A DNA stretch of 13,474 nucleotides from Candidatus Iainarchaeum sp. (GTDB lineage Archaea > Micrarchaeota > Micrarchaeia > Anstonellales > Bilamarchaeaceae), in the NCBI GenBank assembly GCA_028714395.1, contig JAQTMJ010000006.1, positions 1 to 13,474 on the forward strand, in the 5' to 3' direction. The notes under the pieces are model-generated. The model saw only the letters and a program-made list of their open reading frames with translations. It ran no database searches and was not told where the DNA came from. Below are positions 13,426 to 13,474 of the stretch, piece after piece. The first letter of the stretch is position 1, and the number at the start of each line of letters is the position of its first letter. The position numbers were made by a program, and so were the translations under genes.

Positions 13426-13474
13426 GCGCGTCTGGGGCAGCAATAAAAGAGTTTCAGAATATTGGAAGTATGGG
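13403..13474 (+). CDS. Start of an unknown gene (partial, runs off the right edge)
   Basis: An ATG at 13403 opens a frame (MVWNRFIERVWGSNKR...) that stays open to the end of the window, 24 codons. It overlaps the end of the 78-aa gene by 23 nt, suggesting an operon with coupled translation. The visible residues are basic and aromatic-rich. Too little is present to assign a family. An ATCAGGA stretch just upstream is a weak ribosome-binding site. Confidence 0.5.
   Translation, partial: MVWNRFIERVWGSNKRVSEYWKYG

Noticed and set aside
1..13474. tRNA or rRNA genes and CRISPR repeats
   Set aside because: No stretch in the short spacers shows cloverleaf arms, conserved rRNA sequence or regularly spaced repeats.

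Overview
The window looks like a stretch of a compact archaeal chromosome. The archaeal signs are a Pelota (aPelota) mRNA-surveillance factor, an archaeal-type phosphopantetheine adenylyltransferase, a Hef/FANCM-type helicase ending in a PCNA-interacting peptide, TATA-like boxes 24-27 nt upstream of start codons (leaderless genes), GGTGA-type Shine-Dalgarno sites elsewhere, and secreted proteins crowded with N-glycosylation sequons. Dense packing, gene fusion and large secreted helical proteins would suit a DPANN-type lineage (Micrarchaeota/Diapherotrites-like). That placement is inference, since no rRNA is present.

Layout, left to right. (1) Minus strand, 1-323: the start of an unknown lysine-rich protein, preceded by a small DUF736-like protein. 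(2) Plus strand, 484-1035: a sequon-rich lipoprotein with a thioredoxin-like CxxC domain. (3) Minus strand, 1075-2382: a two-TM small membrane protein followed by a CoaD-like/YjjX-like fusion (phosphopantetheine adenylyltransferase joined to an ITP/XTP phosphatase). (4) Plus strand, 2505-4697: a tight operon of pelA, 5-formyl-THF cyclo-ligase and purN; the last two share one-carbon folate metabolism. (5) Minus strand, 4730-5779: a double-length Lrp/AsnC regulator (HTH-RAM-HTH-RAM). (6) Plus strand, 5885-7593: an untracked 45-aa ORF coupled by ATGA overlap to an internally duplicated, cysteine-rich protein of unknown function. (7) Plus strand, 7624-11454: a 1276-aa secreted, membrane-anchored, largely helical protein. 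(8) Minus strand, 11437-12936: the helicase, which overlaps the previous gene tail to tail. (9) An AT-rich tail from about 12950, with a G-rich patch, a heptamer repeat, a 78-aa AT-rich gene with a weak Cas2-like look, and the start of another gene running off the end.

The most notable unexplained signal is the perfect 14-bp palindrome GTAACTATAGTTAC, present four times (1045, 4706, 12695, 13059). One copy lies mid-spacer in each of the only two convergent gene junctions that have a spacer. One is inside the helicase coding sequence and one is in the divergent spacer beside it. Chance cannot readily explain four copies of a 14-mer in 13.5 kb. The longest stretch without a gene is about 250 bp (12937-13188). 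I saw no rRNA, tRNA, CRISPR array or insertion sequence.
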